From assembly GCA_904419745.1 (NCBI GenBank), contig CAJFSS010000016.1:1-64000 (forward strand): DNA of 64,000 nucleotides. The letters are read 5' to 3'. The notes below the pieces were generated by a model. That model was not told where the DNA came from. It saw only the letters and a program-made list of their open reading frames with translations, and did not search any database. Origin of the DNA: Candidatus Pseudoruminococcus merdavium. GTDB lineage: Bacteria > Bacillota > Clostridia > Oscillospirales > Ruminococcaceae. This document shows, one piece after another, positions 63,471-64,000 of the stretch (its first letter is position 1; each line of letters starts with the position of its first letter). The translations under genes and the position numbers were made by a program.

Positions 63471-64000
63471 ATGCAAAAGGTTACAATGGAAGATTTGGGA
63501 AAAATTTATACACTTTCCGAAGTCTCCTATTCCCCAGATGGAACGGCTGCGGCTTTTGTAGTAAGCCAGGCGCAGGTAAAAGAAAATAAATATACCTCTT
63601 CTATTTGGGTGCTGGAAAATGGGGTTCCCAGAAAATTGACGAGTGGGGGTGCGGAGAGCAGCTACCTGTGGCTGGACGAGGAAAGCCTTTTGTTCCCCGG
63701 AGATCGGAAGAAATCCCACAAGCCGGAACCGGGTCAGGCCTGTACAGTATACAACCGGATTGACATCCATGGCGGTGAAGCGGAAGAATTGTTTACGATC
63801 CCTATGAAGGTCAAAAGCATCCGCAAGATCAGCAGCCATGAATTCCTGATAATTGGACTTTATCAGCACAACGCCATTGAAGTGACCGGATTGGAAGGCA
63901 AAGAACGGGAAGATGCTATCGAGCGGCTGGAAGAGGAAAAGGACTATGAGGTATTTGATGAACTCCCGTTTTGGGCAAATGGAAAAGGCGTTGTCAACAA
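63471..64000 (+). CDS. S9-family peptidase, N-terminal part (continues beyond window)
   Basis: The first 176 residues are present, from the ATG at 63471 after TTAGGAGGAG. 'MEDLGKIYTLSEVSYSPDGTAAAFVVSQ' followed by 'SIWVLENGVPRKLTSGG' and 'YLWLDEESLLFP' is the beta-propeller start of dipeptidyl aminopeptidase/acylaminoacyl-peptidase enzymes. The catalytic hydrolase domain lies outside the window. It has its own strong promoter. No signal peptide, so it is cytoplasmic. Confidence 0.85.
   Translation, partial: MQKVTMEDLGKIYTLSEVSYSPDGTAAAFVVSQAQVKENKYTSSIWVLENGVPRKLTSGGAESSYLWLDEESLLFPGDRKKSHKPEPGQACTVYNRIDIHGGEAEELFTIPMKVKSIRKISSHEFLIIGLYQHNAIEVTGLEGKEREDAIERLEEEKDYEVFDELPFWANGKGVVN

Overview
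The window looks like chromosome from a strictly anaerobic, low-to-mid-GC Gram-positive bacterium of the class Clostridia, probably a gut-type lineage near Oscillospiraceae; the family is inference. Support: AGGAGG-type ribosome sites throughout, several TTG/GTG starts, single-membrane lipoproteins with Cys lipoboxes, a pyruvate:ferredoxin oxidoreductase and a 2[4Fe-4S] ferredoxin, an ECF transporter S component, and a Bacillus/Clostridium-type cluster darA-holB-ricT-trmN6-rsmI. I saw no tRNA, rRNA, CRISPR array, prophage or intact insertion sequence; the only clear mobile-element trace is a broken tnpV.

Layout. 1-2.4 kb: a sigI-rsgI pair plus a lipoprotein carrying an RsgI-like extracellular domain; both units are preceded by the same promoter-like motif (ACCCC-19-CGTA), so they look like one sigma-I regulon. 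2.4-4.5 kb: PadR regulator/DUF2812 pair with an inverted-repeat operator, and the tnpV remnant. 4.6-10.9 kb: ECF S component and methyltransferase, MFS transporter, fluoride channel, an orphan BlaR1-like metallopeptidase and a PH-domain membrane protein. 11-17 kb: a CNNM/CBS transporter behind a 33-codon leader ORF, pyruvate:ferredoxin oxidoreductase, a histidine phosphatase. 17.3-22.1 kb: a peptide-type binding lipoprotein and larE-larB-larC for the nickel-pincer nucleotide cofactor, with a promoter and a terminator-like hairpin upstream of larE. 22.6-25.7 kb: a MacB-like fused ABC transporter. 25.7-31.4 kb (minus strand): the housekeeping cluster ending in rsmI. 31.4-32.6 kb: a divergent XRE/ImmA versus sigma-region-4 switch with one operator in each promoter spacer. 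32.7-43.7 kb: acetyltransferases, nitroreductase, two RCK proteins, glycogen branching enzyme, an RCC1-repeat membrane protein, a phospholipase C-like protein, hibernation factor and an ATP-grasp enzyme. 44-51 kb: a four-gene GldA/F/G-like ABC system with a DUF4340 protein, then tex. 51-62 kb (minus strand): a radical SAM protein and a ten-gene exopolysaccharide operon with the full dTDP-rhamnose pathway, flippase, polymerase and four glycosyltransferases. 62-64 kb: an XRE-S24-type regulator and the start of an S9 peptidase.

How it fits together. Most of the window is ordinary core metabolism and envelope biology. The parts that look regulated in ways worth testing are the sigma-I module, the XRE/ImmA/sigma switch, the attenuated lar operon, and the long structured leaders before the ECF, CNNM, fused ABC and Gld-like genes. 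Start codons were often moved inward from the longest open frame to the codon behind a good ribosome site; those choices are stated per gene.
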